64,000 nucleotides of DNA from Paenibacillus azoreducens (GCF_021654775.1 NZ_AP025343.1:2633501-2697500), one strand, 5' to 3'; positions 50,294-59,908 are shown, counted from the first letter of the stretch. The notes: a model not told the origin generated them from the letters alone. Numbers and translations are program-made.

Positions 50294-50827
50294 ATGACTG
50301 CAATCATCAACACGATTTCAGCGTGGGCGATCCCGGTCCTAATTGCGTTCATTCCTCTTTTTGCTTTTGTTAAAAAAGTACCTGTGTACGAATCTTTTGT
50401 CGTCGGCGCCAAGGACGGTTTTGAGACCGCCATCCAGATTATTCCCAATCTTGTTGGCATGATGGTGGCAATCAGTGTCTTTCGCGCCTCCGGGGCTCTA
50501 GACTTCTTCGTCGGATGGACGGGCCCGTTTTTGCGCGAGCTCGGCGTTCCGAGCGAAATTTTACCGCTTGGGCTGCTTCGGCCGCTCACCGGGACGGGTT
50601 CGCTTGCTTTTGCAACGGACTTGATTTCAGTTCACGGACCTGACTCGATGATTGGGCGCATGGCTTCGACAATTCAGGGCAGCACGGACACAACGCTGTA
50701 TGTATTGACCGTTTATATGGGTGCGGTGGGTATCCGCAACGGCAGATATTCGCTTAAGGTCGGCCTGTTTTCCGATGTGGTCGGGTTTATCGCTTCTATC
50801 ATTGTCTGCCTGCTATTCTTTGGCTAA
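50294..50827 (+). CDS. spmB: Spore maturation protein B
   Basis: Partner of SpmA in spore core dehydration. From ATG 50294 it has 177 residues, close to B. subtilis SpmB (178). Hydrophobic helices at about 3-20, 45-62, 75-90 and 155-175; conserved LLRPLTGTGSLAFATDLI near 97 and GSTDTTLYVLTVYMGAVG near 132. AAAGGA is 11 bases before ATG 50294; ATGs at 50282 and 50285 overlap the spmA stop and could be used by coupling. The open frame continues far upstream but inside spmA. Confidence 0.93.
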   Translation: MTAIINTISAWAIPVLIAFIPLFAFVKKVPVYESFVVGAKDGFETAIQIIPNLVGMMVAISVFRASGALDFFVGWTGPFLRELGVPSEILPLGLLRPLTGTGSLAFATDLISVHGPDSMIGRMASTIQGSTDTTLYVLTVYMGAVGIRNGRYSLKVGLFSDVVGFIASIIVCLLFFG

Positions 50828-50915
50828 CCCCCTGCTTTGTAAGCTGTAACGTAATGATGGACACCTCATATACTGTAACACGTAATTGCATTGTTGACGG
50901 ATTGAGGTGAAATCC

Positions 50916-51257
50916 ATGACCTTCGAAGGCTTTATCATCCATCATTCCTCCTGTGAGTCCATCAATGGAGTCGGATATGATTTCTGGATCGGGGCGGACG
51001 GCTCCGTAACCTCGGCTCCGCTTTTGACGGACCCATCCCATATCCATATCTGCCTGGAAGGCAATTTCAACCGCAGCTACGTGCTGCTTGGCGCTGCCGA
51101 AAAACAGCAGCTTTTTGTCGCCAGCAAGCTTATTTTGGAGCTGTCCAGGCAATATGACATTTCCCCACTATTTATCTTCCCTCACACCCCCGCTTGTCCG
51201 GGGAAAGATTTTCCTTGGAATGAACTTGTGATTTACCCTGCTCACGGGTATCATTAG
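50916..51257 (+). CDS. Small N-acetylmuramoyl-L-alanine amidase-like protein
   Basis: About 113 residues of the amidase_2/PGRP fold: FIIHHS near 8 (first zinc His), the typical GVGYDFWIGADGSV near 21-34, HIHICLEGNFN near 48 and CPGKDFPW near 98 with the C-terminal metal ligand Cys. No signal peptide or cell-wall-binding domain is visible, so it may act inside the cell or the mother cell, or not be exported classically. The domain is shorter than most amidases (about 140). GAGGTGA lies 6 bases before ATG. It is located between spmB and rluB. Confidence 0.75.
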   Translation: MTFEGFIIHHSSCESINGVGYDFWIGADGSVTSAPLLTDPSHIHICLEGNFNRSYVLLGAAEKQQLFVASKLILELSRQYDISPLFIFPHTPACPGKDFPWNELVIYPAHGYH

Positions 51258-51278
51258 TTTGAGGTGACCTAATATACA

Positions 51279-52019
51279 ATGGAAAGATTACAGAAAATTT
51301 TGGCGCAGGCAGGCATCGCTTCCCGCCGCAAATGTGAGGAACTGATCCTGGCCGGCAAAGTGGAAGTTAACGGGGAGACCGTGACTACGCTCGGAACCAA
51401 AGCGGACCCCGAACAAGATATCATCAAGGTGGAAGGCAAATCGATTCGAAACGAAAAGAAGATTTACATCATGATGAATAAACCGAAAGGCGTTATCACA
51501 AGCGCATCCGATCCTGCCGGACGCAAAATCGTAACGGATTACGTAAAAGGAATCAAGGAACGGATTTATCCGGTAGGACGTCTGGATTACGATACGGAAG
51601 GGCTGCTGCTGCTAACGAATGACGGCGAATTTGCCAATATGCTTACCCATCCGAGACATCATGTGCCCAAAACGTATCTCGCCACCGTCGAGGGGATTCC
51701 GCACGGCAGCGAGTTGGACAAACTCCGTGCGGGGATTCGGCTCGAGGACGGCATGACTTCTCCTGCGGAAGTCGAATATAAGGATATAGATCTTGAGAAA
51801 AAAGAAGCGGTCATTAGCATTACGATTCACGAAGGCAGAAACCGCCAAGTGCGCCGCATGTTTGAAGCGATTTCCCACAAAGTCATCCGTCTGAAACGGA
51901 TCTCTTTCGGCGATCTGCAGCTGCAGAATTTAAAAAGAGGCTTATACCGTAATCTGACCAAAGCAGAGGTAGACAGTCTCAAAAAAATGGCTGAAAAAGG
52001 AAACAAAGAAAAAAAATAA
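51279..52019 (+). CDS. rluB: Pseudouridine synthase RluB-type
   Basis: Converts a uridine of 23S rRNA to pseudouridine. The N-terminal S4 RNA-binding domain (about 1-60, ERLQKILAQAGIASRRKCEELI) is followed by the RsuA/RluB catalytic domain with the active Asp in GRLDYDTEGLLLLTNDG near 98-114 and EGRNRQVRRMFE near 186. Length 246 is typical. It has a GAGGTGA ribosome site 11 bases before ATG. In B. subtilis it (YpuL) is likewise upstream of resABCDE. Confidence 0.94.
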   Translation: MERLQKILAQAGIASRRKCEELILAGKVEVNGETVTTLGTKADPEQDIIKVEGKSIRNEKKIYIMMNKPKGVITSASDPAGRKIVTDYVKGIKERIYPVGRLDYDTEGLLLLTNDGEFANMLTHPRHHVPKTYLATVEGIPHGSELDKLRAGIRLEDGMTSPAEVEYKDIDLEKKEAVISITIHEGRNRQVRRMFEAISHKVIRLKRISFGDLQLQNLKRGLYRNLTKAEVDSLKKMAEKGNKEKK

Positions 52020-52147
52020 CGCGGAAGGACACACAATATTCATAACCGTCCGTCACAAATATGTCATGTTTTCGGTATAATTTCTCATAGGATGTTCAAA
52101 TCCGGGGATGAAAACATGAGATTTGTCATAGAAAAGGGGCATTTGGC

Positions 52148-52672
52148 ATGGGTAAATCAAGAAAAAAAGTTCAGATTATCATCCTGCTTTTGATCGTTTT
52201 TCTGGGCGGATATGCCATTGTTTCTCAAGTGTGGGGTTCGGGCGGCAAGCCGACGGAAGGCAGCAAAGCCCCCGCGTTTGACCTGCTTGGTCTGGACGGG
52301 AAGGCTCATCAGCTGGATGAATATAAGGGGAAAGCCATTGTTCTGAATTTCTGGGGAACCTGGTGCGGCCCGTGTGTAAAGGAAATGCCCGCTTTACAGG
52401 CTCAGTGGGAGAAGTGGAAGGATAAAGGCGTGGTTGTGATCGGGATCAACGCCGGCGAGGACAAGCTGGCGGTTGAAAATTTCGTCAATAACATGCAAGT
52501 CGATTTCCCGGTTCTGCTTGATCCGAACAAGGAGTCGATCGTTGCGTATGGCATTTCGCCTTTGCCGACTACGTTTTTTGTGTCCAAAAATGGCAAAATC
52601 AACAAAATCCATCTCGGTCAGCTGGATTTGGCCACCCTCGACAAACAAATTGAAGAGCTGGTGAAATCGTAA
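52148..52672 (+). CDS. resA: Thiol-disulfide oxidoreductase ResA
   Basis: Membrane-anchored thioredoxin-fold protein that reduces the haem-binding cysteines of apocytochrome c outside the membrane. N-terminal uncleaved anchor (about 8-28), redox motif WCGPC with Cys73 and Cys76 (B. subtilis Cys74/Cys77) and the cis-Pro segment PLPTTFF near 138. Length 174. AAAAGGGG precedes ATG by 8 bases. A TATAAT (52076-52081) in the gap after rluB is the likely -10 of the res operon. The stop overlaps the resB start. Confidence 0.95.
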   Translation: MGKSRKKVQIIILLLIVFLGGYAIVSQVWGSGGKPTEGSKAPAFDLLGLDGKAHQLDEYKGKAIVLNFWGTWCGPCVKEMPALQAQWEKWKDKGVVVIGINAGEDKLAVENFVNNMQVDFPVLLDPNKESIVAYGISPLPTTFFVSKNGKINKIHLGQLDLATLDKQIEELVKS

Positions 52673-54363
52673 TGCTACAGGAAGTCATCGCTTTTAAAAA
52701 CACGAAATGCGAATGCGGACACCAAAACCCGGTTGGTACCGTGCTTTGCGAAGCCTGCGGCAGGCCGCTTCATGAAGGAGACCGAGAATCGAATGAAGTT
52801 CTGGAGATGCGTTATGATGGAATGGCGCGCCGTTCGCAGCGTGCAAATCCGAATTTCATAGACCGTATCTGGAACTTTTTTTCCTCTGTCAAAGTAGCGG
52901 TATACTTAATCATTTTAACGCTGCTCGGCTCCATGCTTGGGACGATTTTTCCCCAGGAGAACACGTTCTTAAATATCGATCCCTCAACCTATTACAAAGA
53001 GACGTACGGAACCTGGGGATTCGTTTATTACAAACTTGGACTCACGCATACTTACGAGTCGTGGTGGTTTATCCTGCTGCTAGTCATGATCGGGGCGTCA
53101 CTTGTGATCTGCAGCTTGGACCGCGTACTTCCGCTATACAAAGCGCTCAGCAAACAGCGGATACTTAAACATATGCAGTTTCTTACGCGCCAGCGCGTCG
53201 TTTATCAAGGGCCGGTTGCAGGGGAAGCAGAGGAATGGCTTCAGCAGGTTTCGGGTCCGATGAAAAAGAGGGGGTACCGCGTCCATACGGACGGAAACGC
53301 TCTCTTGGCTGAAAAATACCGCTTTAGCCGTTGGGGACCATATGTCATCCACATCGGGCTGATCATTTTCCTGCTTGCCGTTTTGGCCCGTGGTTTGCCC
53401 GGAATGAAGATGGATCAGCACATGTCTTTTCCTGAAGGGGAAATCAAACCTATACCTAATACCCCGTATTATTTTGAAAACGAGAAGTTTACTGTGGAGT
53501 TTTATACGCAGGATGAAATGCCCGATGAGTTTCGCAATAAAGGCAAGATGCTGGCCAAGCTGTTCAATACTCAAGCCACGCTTTATACCTGTACCGCTAA
53601 CTGTAATGATCCGACCAAAGAGCCAAAGCTGGAAGCTGTGGCCAAACACAATATTCAGGTGAACGATCCCCTTGAGTATAAGGATCTGAAGGTATACCAG
53701 TTCGATTATGATCTTACGCCGGTGCTGCGCTCGGTAACCCCTTCGTTGTTCGATGTGAAAACGGGCAAGGAGCTCGGCAGTTTCAAACTTGACATCAAAA
53801 ATCCGCAGCGTCATTATGCGGTGGGCGATTACAATCTTGAGCTGAAAGAGAAATACAATGATTTTGGCCTTGATGAGAATGGAAGGCCCGTGACCAAAAC
53901 TCCGAATCCAAACGCTCCGGCATATCTGTTTCTGATCAAAGGGCCGAATCTGCCGGCTGAAGGCATGCAGTATATCTATTTTCCAAAAGAAATTGACAAG
54001 CAGCGTTTTGGGCAGGATGCCATCAACGACAAAATGAACATAGGCAGCGTACCGTTGACGCTTCATGTCAAAGGGATGGAAAATGTGGATTTCTCCATGG
54101 CCACCACGTATTTGAATATCCGGGTGGATAAAGTCATGCCTTTTGTCTGGATTGGCGCCGCCATCGTCATGTTGGGTCTGGTGCTCGGATTTTATTGGCA
54201 GCATCGCCGTATCTGGTTGCGAATCGATGACGGTATCCTGACATTGGGAGCGCATACCAACAAAAACTGGTTCGGCATCCGCCGGGAAATTTCGGCTATT
54301 TTGAAAAAAATGAATCTGGATGTGGATGAAAAGTCCCTGGATAACGGAGGAAAACAAGCATGA
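52672..54363 (+). CDS. resB: Cytochrome c biogenesis protein ResB with N-terminal zinc ribbon
   Basis: Subunit of the system II haem-lyase complex with ResC. The 563 residues begin with a small CxC/CxxC zinc-ribbon-like segment (CEC at 13-15 and CEAC at 26-29), then a linker, then the ResB body with transmembrane helices near 70-92, 128-148, 223-240 and a last one near 497-520, around a large extracytoplasmic domain. B. subtilis ResB lacks the zinc ribbon as far as I recall. Start ATG overlaps the resA stop; resC overlaps its end by 4 bases. Confidence 0.93.
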   Translation: MLQEVIAFKNTKCECGHQNPVGTVLCEACGRPLHEGDRESNEVLEMRYDGMARRSQRANPNFIDRIWNFFSSVKVAVYLIILTLLGSMLGTIFPQENTFLNIDPSTYYKETYGTWGFVYYKLGLTHTYESWWFILLLVMIGASLVICSLDRVLPLYKALSKQRILKHMQFLTRQRVVYQGPVAGEAEEWLQQVSGPMKKRGYRVHTDGNALLAEKYRFSRWGPYVIHIGLIIFLLAVLARGLPGMKMDQHMSFPEGEIKPIPNTPYYFENEKFTVEFYTQDEMPDEFRNKGKMLAKLFNTQATLYTCTANCNDPTKEPKLEAVAKHNIQVNDPLEYKDLKVYQFDYDLTPVLRSVTPSLFDVKTGKELGSFKLDIKNPQRHYAVGDYNLELKEKYNDFGLDENGRPVTKTPNPNAPAYLFLIKGPNLPAEGMQYIYFPKEIDKQRFGQDAINDKMNIGSVPLTLHVKGMENVDFSMATTYLNIRVDKVMPFVWIGAAIVMLGLVLGFYWQHRRIWLRIDDGILTLGAHTNKNWFGIRREISAILKKMNLDVDEKSLDNGGKQA

Positions 54364-55622
54364 GTGATTTACTTTCTTTTAGCAGTAATATGTTTGTCGT
54401 CGCTTTCTTCCTTTATTGCGCTGCATTCATATTATTTGCCGTAGCTCTCATGGGCCGCAGGTGGAGCAACCGCGATCCCGTGGCGCATTCGAAGAAATGG
54501 GGCAAGATCGCTTTTATCGGATCTTCCCTCGGCCTTATTTTCCAACTTGTATTTTTTGTGACGCGCTGGATTGGCGGAGGGCATATTCCTGTCAGCAACA
54601 TGTATGAATTTATGTCTTTTCTGTCCATGATGGTGATGGTAGCGTTTACGGTTGTTTTTCTGATATACAAAAAAACGCTGCTCGGGTTGTTTGCGGTACC
54701 GATCACGATAATTATAATGGCTTATGCCGCCGTATTCCCGCAGGAAGTCCAACCGCTGATTCCGTCGCTGCAATCCTACTGGCTTAAAATCCATGTCACA
54801 CTTGCTGCGGCAGGCGAATCATTTTTTGCGATCAGTTTCGCGGCAGGTTTTATGTACTTGATCCGCACCGTGGACTTCAAAGGGAAAGACAAAAAAGCGA
54901 AGAGAAAGCAGCGCTGGGTGGAGGTTATTTTCTTTTCCATTATTGTTGTCATCTCTTTCATTGCAACCGTATTTATTTTCCGGGCTGCCGGTTATGAGTC
55001 GGTATTTACGCAAACGAAGGTAGCCGGGCAAGAAGGGGCGCAAAACACGGTAACGGCCAAAGTATCTTACAAGTTGCCGCCGATCGTTGCGCCGTACCAG
55101 AGCAAGATTGAAAGTTTTGAGCCGTTCCTCGGAATGAAGAAGCCGCTCTTTGAGGCCCCGTCCTGGATGAATGGCGTTAATGCCGGACGCAAATTCAACA
55201 CGATTATTTGGTCTTTGCTTACTGGCGCCATATTGTATGGGATATTGCGATTGATCGTACGAAAGCCTCTTGGGACTGCCGCTTCTCCGCTGATGGAAGG
55301 CATCGATCCGGATGATCTGGACGAAATCAGTTATCGGGCTATCGCGATCGGCTTTCCGATCTTTACGCTAGGAGCCTTGATTTTTGCAATGATCTGGGCC
55401 GAAGTCGCCTGGGGCACATTCTGGAGCTGGGATCCCAAAGAGGTTTGGGCGCTGATCTGCTGGCTGTTCTACAGCGCATATTTGCATCTTAGACTCTCGC
55501 GCGGTTGGCAGGGCGGCAAGTCTGCTTGGCTATCGGTTATCGGATTCCTGGTGGTTATGTTCACCTTGGTTGGAGTCAACCTCGTCATTGCAGGACTTCA
55601 TTCCTATGCGGGTGTTGATTGA
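54360..55622 (+). CDS. resC: Cytochrome c biogenesis protein ResC (CcsA family)
   Basis: Polytopic haem-handling protein delivering haem to apocytochrome c with ResB. About 420 residues and eight hydrophobic segments; the tryptophan-rich WWD-type motif WGTFWSWDPKEVWALICW lies near 350-368, flanked by conserved histidines including one near the C-terminal LIVMFTLVGVN. A loop of about 130 residues between helices (about 170-270) is longer than in many CcsA proteins. ATGA overlap with resB. It is followed by a promoter for resDE. Confidence 0.93.
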   Translation: MSDLLSFSSNMFVVAFFLYCAAFILFAVALMGRRWSNRDPVAHSKKWGKIAFIGSSLGLIFQLVFFVTRWIGGGHIPVSNMYEFMSFLSMMVMVAFTVVFLIYKKTLLGLFAVPITIIIMAYAAVFPQEVQPLIPSLQSYWLKIHVTLAAAGESFFAISFAAGFMYLIRTVDFKGKDKKAKRKQRWVEVIFFSIIVVISFIATVFIFRAAGYESVFTQTKVAGQEGAQNTVTAKVSYKLPPIVAPYQSKIESFEPFLGMKKPLFEAPSWMNGVNAGRKFNTIIWSLLTGAILYGILRLIVRKPLGTAASPLMEGIDPDDLDEISYRAIAIGFPIFTLGALIFAMIWAEVAWGTFWSWDPKEVWALICWLFYSAYLHLRLSRGWQGGKSAWLSVIGFLVVMFTLVGVNLVIAGLHSYAGVD

Positions 55623-55677
55623 TTGCATAAATCGACAAAAAGAATCTAATTCCGAGAATCCGTTTCCTCATTTCATA

Positions 55678-55707
55678 TTGAATGTTGAAGCGGATTTTCG
55701 CTATAAT
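55678..55707 (+). promoter_or_regulatory. SigA promoter of resDE
   Basis: TTGAAT (55678-55683), an 18-base spacer and TATAAT (55702-55707), 56 bases before resD, giving the two-component pair expression independent of resABC. Confidence 0.7.
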
Positions 55708-55762
55708 GAACCTTTGAGAGTATATTGTAGTTCTTCGGATGAACATAAAGGGGTTGTTGTCT

Positions 55763-56479
55763 ATGTCAGAACATGGTAATCGGATACTGGTTGTGGATGA
55801 TGAGGAACGGATTCGCCGTTTATTGAAAATGTATTTAGAAAAAGAAGGCTATGAGGTGGAGGAAGCGGAAGACGGGGAAATCGCGCTCCGCAAGGCATCC
55901 AATCAGGACTATGGCCTAATTTTGCTTGACTTGATGCTTCCGGGGATGGACGGAATTGAAGTCTGTACCCGATTGAGACAATTAAAATCGACGCCGATCC
56001 TGATGCTGACAGCTAAGGGTGAAGAAATCAATCGCGTTCAAGGTTTCGAAGTTGGCGCAGATGATTATGTCGTGAAACCGTTTAGCCCTAGAGAAGTTAT
56101 TTATCGCGTAAAAGCTATCTTGAGACGATCCTCGGCTACGGCGTATTTGTCGAAGGACAGCAATTCCAGCAATAACATCGTCTTCCCTCACCTTGTCATC
56201 GAGCATGACGCGCATCGGGTAACCGCCAGCGGGCATGAAGTAAGCCTGACGCCAAAGGAATACGAGCTGCTGCATTATCTCGCAGTTTCGCCCGACAAGG
56301 TCTTTTCGCGGGAAGAGTTATTGAAGGATGTTTGGAACTATGAGTTTTTTGGCGACTTGCGTACCGTCGATACGCATGTCAAGAGACTAAGAGAAAAGCT
56401 GAACAAAGTGTCCCCGGAGTCCGCTGCAATGATTACGACCGTCTGGGGCGTCGGCTACAAGCTAGAGGTGCCAAAGTAA
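55763..56479 (+). CDS. resD: Response regulator ResD
   Basis: OmpR/PhoB-type regulator of aerobic and anaerobic respiration genes, including the res operon. The receiver domain (about 1-120) has the acidic pair VVDDEE, phospho-acceptor Asp near 56 (LLDLMLPGMDG) and Lys in VVKPFSPRE; the winged-helix domain (about 135-235) has LTPKEYELLHYL and DTHVKRLREKL. About 238 residues. ATG 55763 follows AAAGGGG by 9 bases. Located directly after resABC, as in B. subtilis. Confidence 0.94.
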   Translation: MSEHGNRILVVDDEERIRRLLKMYLEKEGYEVEEAEDGEIALRKASNQDYGLILLDLMLPGMDGIEVCTRLRQLKSTPILMLTAKGEEINRVQGFEVGADDYVVKPFSPREVIYRVKAILRRSSATAYLSKDSNSSNNIVFPHLVIEHDAHRVTASGHEVSLTPKEYELLHYLAVSPDKVFSREELLKDVWNYEFFGDLRTVDTHVKRLREKLNKVSPESAAMITTVWGVGYKLEVPK

Positions 56480-56480
56480 C

Positions 56481-57926
56481 GTGAACTTCTGGACATCGCT
56501 AGTCGGCAAGCTGTGGGCGACGATCATTTGTTTGGTTGCATGTATTCTCATTACGATGGCATTGTTTTTGCTGCCGTATATCGATACTAATTTCTCGAAC
56601 AATTCCGGAGATATTAAACGCCTATTCACCTATACGGCGATCATCGGTTTTTCGATGACCACCTTTTTTGCGCTGTTTCTGCTTACCAAAATCACGCAGC
56701 CGATGCAAAAGCTAATCAGCGCCACCGAGGCGATCAGTAAAGGCGAATACAGCACCCGCCTGTCGATCGTTACGAGCGACGAGATCGGCAAGCTTGCGAA
56801 TACGTTCAATCATATGGCGGCGGAGCTTGAAGAGAACATCCGCAACTTGAACCAGGAGAAGGAGCATTTGGCAAGCGTCCTGCGGAGCATGAGCGATGCG
56901 GTGATTACGTTCAATAACTCCGGTCATATCATTTTGACCAATCCACCGGCCCAAAAGCTGATTCCGAAATGGAAAGATATCGACTGGGACATGGAGCAAA
57001 GCAACGATATGGAAAGCAAACCGGAAGAAAAGGTGCCTAAACCGCTATTGGATCTGTTTGAACGCATGCTTCAGGAAAGCGCGGACGTTAGCGCCAATGT
57101 GCATGTGAAGCAAGGGGTTTGGTCGGTGCGCATGGCTCCTTTGTATGCGGATGACGATAATATCCGGGGGGCCGTGGCGGTGCTTCGGGATGTGACGGAA
57201 CAGGTGAAGCTGGAGAAAATGAGGCAGGATTTCGTGGCGAACGTATCGCATGAAATTCGGACTCCTCTTTCAATGATGCAGGGCTACAGCGAAGCGCTGC
57301 TGGATGGAATGGCTGCATCACCAGAGGAAGGCCAGGAGCTTATACAAGTCATTCATGACGAATCGCTGCGCATGGGCAGACTTGTCAAGGATTTGCTGGA
57401 TTTGGCGCGAATGGAAGCAGGACATACGGATCTTCATCTCCGTAGATTGGACATGAGTGAAGTGCTTGAACGCGTATTCCGTAAATTTTCCGTTCGGGCG
57501 AAAGAAAGCGGTCTTGATCTTCTTTATGACAAGCGTACCGAGGATCTAGTGCTTGAGGCGGCAGATGAAGATAAACTGGAGCAGGTGCTGACCAACCTGC
57601 TGGACAATGCGTTCAGGCATACGCCAAGCGGCAAACAAATCCGCATTGCTGCTGAGCGGCTGGGGACCGGTCATGCATCAGAACTGCAAATCAAGATCGA
57701 GGATGAGGGAGCGGGCATTCCTCAAGAAGATCTGCCATATGTCTTCGAACGCTTCTATAAGGCTGACAAAGCGAGAGTCAGGGGAGGTTCAAACGGTACC
57801 GGCCTTGGTCTGGCGATCGTTAAAAACATCGTGGAATCTCATTCCGGGTCGATCCGGGTAACCAGCCAAATAGGCGAAGGAACCGTTTTTTCGATTCGTT
57901 TACCTGTCGAAAATCATGAATCTTGA
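56481..57926 (+). CDS. resE: Sensor histidine kinase ResE
   Basis: Membrane sensor for oxygen or redox status, partner of ResD. Two N-terminal transmembrane helices (about 10-32 and 52-75) with a short outer loop of about 20 residues, a HAMP domain (about 75-125), a PAS-like domain (about 135-245), HisKA with phospho-accepting His near 257 (NVSHEIRTP) and a catalytic domain with LDNAFRHTP, EDEGAGIP and GTGLGLAIV. The outer sensor loop is much shorter than in B. subtilis ResE (about 590 residues), so sensing may rely on the membrane or PAS part. GTG starts one base after the resD stop. Confidence 0.92.
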   Translation: MNFWTSLVGKLWATIICLVACILITMALFLLPYIDTNFSNNSGDIKRLFTYTAIIGFSMTTFFALFLLTKITQPMQKLISATEAISKGEYSTRLSIVTSDEIGKLANTFNHMAAELEENIRNLNQEKEHLASVLRSMSDAVITFNNSGHIILTNPPAQKLIPKWKDIDWDMEQSNDMESKPEEKVPKPLLDLFERMLQESADVSANVHVKQGVWSVRMAPLYADDDNIRGAVAVLRDVTEQVKLEKMRQDFVANVSHEIRTPLSMMQGYSEALLDGMAASPEEGQELIQVIHDESLRMGRLVKDLLDLARMEAGHTDLHLRRLDMSEVLERVFRKFSVRAKESGLDLLYDKRTEDLVLEAADEDKLEQVLTNLLDNAFRHTPSGKQIRIAAERLGTGHASELQIKIEDEGAGIPQEDLPYVFERFYKADKARVRGGSNGTGLGLAIVKNIVESHSGSIRVTSQIGEGTVFSIRLPVENHES

Positions 57927-57939
57927 GAGGAACTTAAGA

Positions 57940-57966
57940 AACACCGCAAACTGCGGTGTTTTTTGT
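57940..57966 (+). terminator. Terminator of resDE
   Basis: AACACCGCA and TGCGGTGTT form a perfect 9-bp stem with an AAC loop, followed by TTTTTT. Confidence 0.92.
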
Positions 57967-58016
57967 TGAAGTTGAAAGATTAATATTGTTCAACGTGGAA
58001 CAAGATGGTAAAACGC

Positions 58017-58054
58017 AAAAAAAGCGCAAGCCCAAAGTATATGGGGCTTGCGCT
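58017..58054 (-). terminator. Terminator of serA (minus strand)
   Basis: On the minus strand AGCGCAAGCCCC and GGGCTTGCGCT pair around a short loop and run into a T tract (A run at 58017-58022 on the plus strand). Confidence 0.88.
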
Positions 58055-58066
58055 ATATCCGTTAAT

Positions 58067-59656
58067 TTACAGTGTGATTTCAATGGCGCGGTTCAGTTCC
58101 GGCAGGGTAGTCAACTGATTCAGTACATCCTTTTGAACGGCTTTGTCCACTGTCAGAATCATGATGGCTGCACCGCCGATGATTTTGCGTCCGACTTGCA
58201 TGGATGCAATGTTGACGTCGTTTTCGCCAAGAAGCGTTCCGACGCGGCCGATCAGACCCGGTTTGTCATTATGGGAGATGAGGATTTGATGGCCTTCCGG
58301 CGCTACGTCCACCGGGAATTTATCAATTTGGACAATCCGTTCGCCGTAACCGTTCAATAACGTACCGGCAACCAAGTTTTCAACATCGTTTTGCGATTTC
58401 AGCGTCACGGTAAGCAGATTGGTAAAACCTTTGGATTTGGACGCTTTGGTAACGACCACGTTGATGTCGCGCAATTTGGCAAGATGCATGCAGTTGACGA
58501 TATTGACTTCGCTGCCAAGATGATGTGCAAGCACGCCTTGGACGATATAGCGCGTCAGCGGCAGCGTGTCGATATCGGACAGATCGCCCGCATACTCTAC
58601 GTGAATTTCATGCACGGCCTGATTTGCAGCCTGAGCGGCAAAGCTGCCGAGCTTTTCGCCGATCGAAAAATAAGGCTGCAGGCGGTTCATTACGCTTGCG
58701 GCTACCGGCGGTATATTGACGGCATTTTTGAACGGCTCGTTACGCAAAATATGAAGCACTTCCTCGGATACATCAATGGCCACGTTCTCCTGGGCTTCAA
58801 CGGTCGATGCGCCAAGATGAGGCGTCACGATGATTTTAGGATGATTGAGGAACGGATGATCTTTTTGCGGCGGTTCGCTTTCAAATACGTCAAACGCGGC
58901 GCCGGCTACAATTCCTTCGTTAATCGCCTCGACAAGGGCAGCTTCATCGATGATTCCGCCGCGAGCGCAGTTGACGATCCGCATTCCTTTTTTCATCACT
59001 TCGAATTGCGGGCGGGCAATCATATGACGCGTTTCAGGCGTCAACGGCGTATGCACCGTCATGAAGTCGGCATTGCGAACGATATCATCCACGGATGCCA
59101 GTTTAACTTCCATTTTTTCAGCGCGTTCCTGGGTCAGGAATGGATCGAACGCCAGAATGCTCATGCCAAAAGCCTTGGCGCGTTTGGCGACTTCGCTGCC
59201 GATGCGGCCCATGCCAAGCACACCCAATGTCTTGTTGCGCAGTTCAACGCCGAGGAATGATTTGCGGTCCCACTCTCCGCCGATGGTTTTCGCGTAAGCT
59301 TGCGGAATATGGCGCGCCAGGGCCATCATCATTGCGAAGGCATGCTCGCAGGTAGTGACGGTGTTGCCGTCAGGGGCGTTAATGACGATGATCCCGCGTT
59401 TGGTGGCTGCTTCAAGATCGATGTTGTCCACACCAACGCCGGCACGGCCGACGACTTTCAGTTTGGCGCCGGCAGCCATGATTTTTTCGGTTACGCGGGT
59501 TTGGCTGCGGACGAGTAATGCGTCGTATTCCCCGATAATGGCCGCAAGCTCATCCTCGCCTAGTCCAGTTTTTTTCTCTACCTGAACATCGGCAGCATCC
59601 ATCAGCTGCTTAATTCCCAGATCACTGATCGGATCCGATACTAACACTTTAAACAT
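58067..59656 (-). CDS. serA: D-3-phosphoglycerate dehydrogenase
   Basis: First step of serine synthesis: NAD-dependent oxidation of 3-phosphoglycerate. Long-type enzyme of 529 residues: substrate/NAD domains (about 1-310) with GLGMGRIG-like GVLGMGRIG near 146, catalytic Arg near 233 (NCARGG), Glu near 262 and His near 280 (TPHLGAS); an intervening ASB domain (about 320-445); and a C-terminal ACT regulatory domain (about 452-529) with HNDKPGLIGRVG, the usual serine-binding site. GAGGAGG lies 8 bases before ATG. A T-box leader controls it. Confidence 0.95.
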   Translation of the reverse strand: MFKVLVSDPISDLGIKQLMDAADVQVEKKTGLGEDELAAIIGEYDALLVRSQTRVTEKIMAAGAKLKVVGRAGVGVDNIDLEAATKRGIIVINAPDGNTVTTCEHAFAMMMALARHIPQAYAKTIGGEWDRKSFLGVELRNKTLGVLGMGRIGSEVAKRAKAFGMSILAFDPFLTQERAEKMEVKLASVDDIVRNADFMTVHTPLTPETRHMIARPQFEVMKKGMRIVNCARGGIIDEAALVEAINEGIVAGAAFDVFESEPPQKDHPFLNHPKIIVTPHLGASTVEAQENVAIDVSEEVLHILRNEPFKNAVNIPPVAASVMNRLQPYFSIGEKLGSFAAQAANQAVHEIHVEYAGDLSDIDTLPLTRYIVQGVLAHHLGSEVNIVNCMHLAKLRDINVVVTKASKSKGFTNLLTVTLKSQNDVENLVAGTLLNGYGERIVQIDKFPVDVAPEGHQILISHNDKPGLIGRVGTLLGENDVNIASMQVGRKIIGGAAIMILTVDKAVQKDVLNQLTTLPELNRAIEITL

Positions 59657-59908
59657 GGTTTCTTCCTCCTCAATCTGATAGAACTTATAAGTTAGAAGGC
59701 TGTAATCCGTTTGAAAGAATCAATTATTTCGGAGTACTAACCTTTTAAAACCATACTTTTTACCCTTAGCGGATAAGCTTTCGAGAAATATCGCATTCCC
59801 TGGGCAACGCGGTACTGTGTCAAAGGCCTAAGATATAATGGGGCAAGAAATCGGGCCATATTCCTGGGTGGTTCACAAGGTTTAGCACGGAATTCAGCAA
59901 GTGTATAA

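Noticed and set aside
53134..54357. A long (407-codon) antisense open frame inside resB.
   Set aside because: It mirrors a well-supported gene in full; the product is His/Arg-rich and typical of antisense shadow frames. The same applies to the 350-codon frame opposite dxs (1688-2740).
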